A stretch of 21,833 nucleotides of DNA from Clostridiales bacterium UBA1779 (GTDB taxonomy: Bacteria > Bacillota > Clostridia > Oscillospirales > CAG-272), in contig DCGL01000148.1 of assembly GCA_002314565.1 (NCBI GenBank), positions 1-21,833 on the forward strand. Reading direction: 5' to 3'. The position numbers and the translations under genes were made by a program. The notes beneath the pieces are model-generated. The model was not told the origin of the DNA, did no database searches, and saw nothing but the letters and a program-made list of their open reading frames with translations. Positions 20,755 through 21,833 of the stretch are shown one piece after another. How positions within the stretch are numbered: the first letter of the stretch is position 1; the number at the start of each line of letters is the position of its first letter.

Positions 20755-21833
20755 TTATTGCTGTTTGCTCTCAAGCGATTTCAGTTCGTTTTCATCGACC
20801 ATGGCACCGTCGGGAATGAGCGTTCCATCTTTGATCTGAAGGCCACCTGAGATGACCGTGACGCCGGACGCTTCCGCTTTCGGTTTGCCGACGACGGCGT
20901 TCTCGCCTATGACGGCATCCGAGTCGATGATTGAATAATTGATGACACTGCCTGACTTAATCACGACGTCAGCCATAATGACGCTGTCACGTACCACGGC
21001 TCCTTTTTCAACCTTAACCCCGTTTGACAGTATGCTGTGTTCGACGTCTCCGTCAATTTCACAGCCTTCCGTGACAAAGGAGTTCACAACGTTGGCATTT
21101 TCGCCTATCCTTTCGGGCGGTCTTGCCTCGTTGCGGGAGTATATGCGGAAATTCTTGTCGCGCAGTGAAAAAACGGGCTTTTCACCAAGCAGGTCCATAT
21201 TGGCTTCCCACAAGCTGTCGATGGTGCCGACATCCTTCCAGTAGCCGTCAAACGGATATGCAAACATCCGCTCGCCGTTGTTGAGCATGGCCGGCAAAAC
21301 ATCCTTGCCGAAGTCATTGTGCGAGTGGGGGTTGGCCTCGTCTTCCGTCAAATAGCGGCGTAGCTTGTCCCAAGTAAAGACATAGATGCCCATCGAGGCG
21401 TTGTTGCTCTTCGGAATCGGCGGCTTTTCGTCGAATTCGTAAATCGAAAAGTCGGGGTTGGTATTCATGATGCCGTAGCGGGAAGCTTCCTCCATCGGCA
21501 CCTGCATGGCGGCAATGGTACACGCCGCGTTGTGCGCTTTATGGAACGCAATCATGGCAGAATAATCCATTTTATAGATATGGTCACCGGAAAGGATAAG
21601 GACATTTTCCGGATTATAGCGTTCCAGAAACGCTAAATTCTGGTAGATTGCATTTGCAGTGCCTTTGTACCATTCAGTTTTCTTATTTCCAGCATAAGGA
21701 GGCAATACTTGAACGCCGCCCTGATTCTTGTTTAAGCCCCAGGGAGCACCGTTTCCGATATACTCATTGAGTTCCAACGGCTGATACTGTGTAAGAATAC
21801 CAACAGTATCGATACCGGAGTTAACGCAGTTGG
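20755..21833 (-). CDS. glgC: Glucose-1-phosphate adenylyltransferase catalytic subunit, 5' end off the window
   Basis: The 358 residues visible start within the nucleotidyltransferase domain; the frame is open to the right edge, and VGILTQYQPLELNEYIGNG before the first TTG is typical GlgC, so the gene is partial. It makes ADP-glucose from ATP and glucose-1-phosphate, the committed step of glycogen synthesis. LSGDHIYKMDY carries the catalytic Asp, and FDEKP carries the Lys for the sugar phosphate. A beta-helix regulatory domain follows (HSILSNGVKVEKGAVVRDSVIM). The N-terminal GGxGTRL nucleotide loop is outside. Codon choice differs between the 5' and 3' parts. It is the first visible gene of the glg operon. 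Confidence 0.95.
   Translation of the reverse strand, partial: NCVNSGIDTVGILTQYQPLELNEYIGNGAPWGLNKNQGGVQVLPPYAGNKKTEWYKGTANAIYQNLAFLERYNPENVLILSGDHIYKMDYSAMIAFHKAHNAACTIAAMQVPMEEASRYGIMNTNPDFSIYEFDEKPPIPKSNNASMGIYVFTWDKLRRYLTEDEANPHSHNDFGKDVLPAMLNNGERMFAYPFDGYWKDVGTIDSLWEANMDLLGEKPVFSLRDKNFRIYSRNEARPPERIGENANVVNSFVTEGCEIDGDVEHSILSNGVKVEKGAVVRDSVIMADVVIKSGSVINYSIIDSDAVIGENAVVGKPKAEASGVTVISGGLQIKDGTLIPDGAMVDENELKSLESKQQ

Overview
The window looks like the chromosome of a gut-type Firmicute of class Clostridia, plausibly Oscillospiraceae/Ruminococcaceae and probably uncultured. Supporting signs are the GlgC/GlgD split ADP-glucose pyrophosphorylase, AAAGGA-type ribosome binding sites, sigma-A-like promoters, and hairpin repeats of a kind common in gut Clostridia. 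This is inferred from gene content only. No rRNA, tRNA, CRISPR array or complete mobile element is visible.

Layout. (1) 1-68 holds two copies of a 32-bp repeat that may be the end of an insertion sequence lying off the left edge. (2) 75-5929, minus strand, is a four-gene operon: ABC ATPase, ABC-2 permease, GldG-like protein and DUF4340-like protein, closed by a strong terminator. It resembles the GldA/GldF/GldG set but its function here is unknown. (3) 5930-6248 is a divergent control region. (4) 6249-10442, plus strand, encodes a MarR repressor and the two halves of a heterodimeric ABC exporter, translationally coupled, with a consensus promoter and a likely autoregulatory operator, ended by a terminator. 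(5) 10476-10620 is a 145-bp imperfect palindrome between convergent genes. (6) 10621-13446, minus strand, is a class II ketose-bisphosphate aldolase followed by an FAD-dependent oxidoreductase, driven by a perfect consensus promoter. (7) 13540-21833, minus strand, is a glycogen operon: glgC (cut by the window edge), glgD, glgA, glgP and an intracellular GH13 glucanase.

How the genes work together. GlgC/GlgD make ADP-glucose, GlgA polymerises it, GlgP releases glucose-1-phosphate, and the GH13 enzyme cuts maltodextrins or branched remnants. Synthesis and breakdown are therefore co-directional, probably in one operon. No branching enzyme is seen and may lie upstream of glgC. The MarR-exporter unit is a self-contained efflux module.

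The most unusual observations are a structured leader shared by glgA and the GH13 gene, a repeat element that supplies the C-terminal residues of the GH13 protein, the palindromic element at 10476-10620, a Lys-to-Met change at the conserved KTGGL motif of GlgA, and mosaic codon use within glgC.
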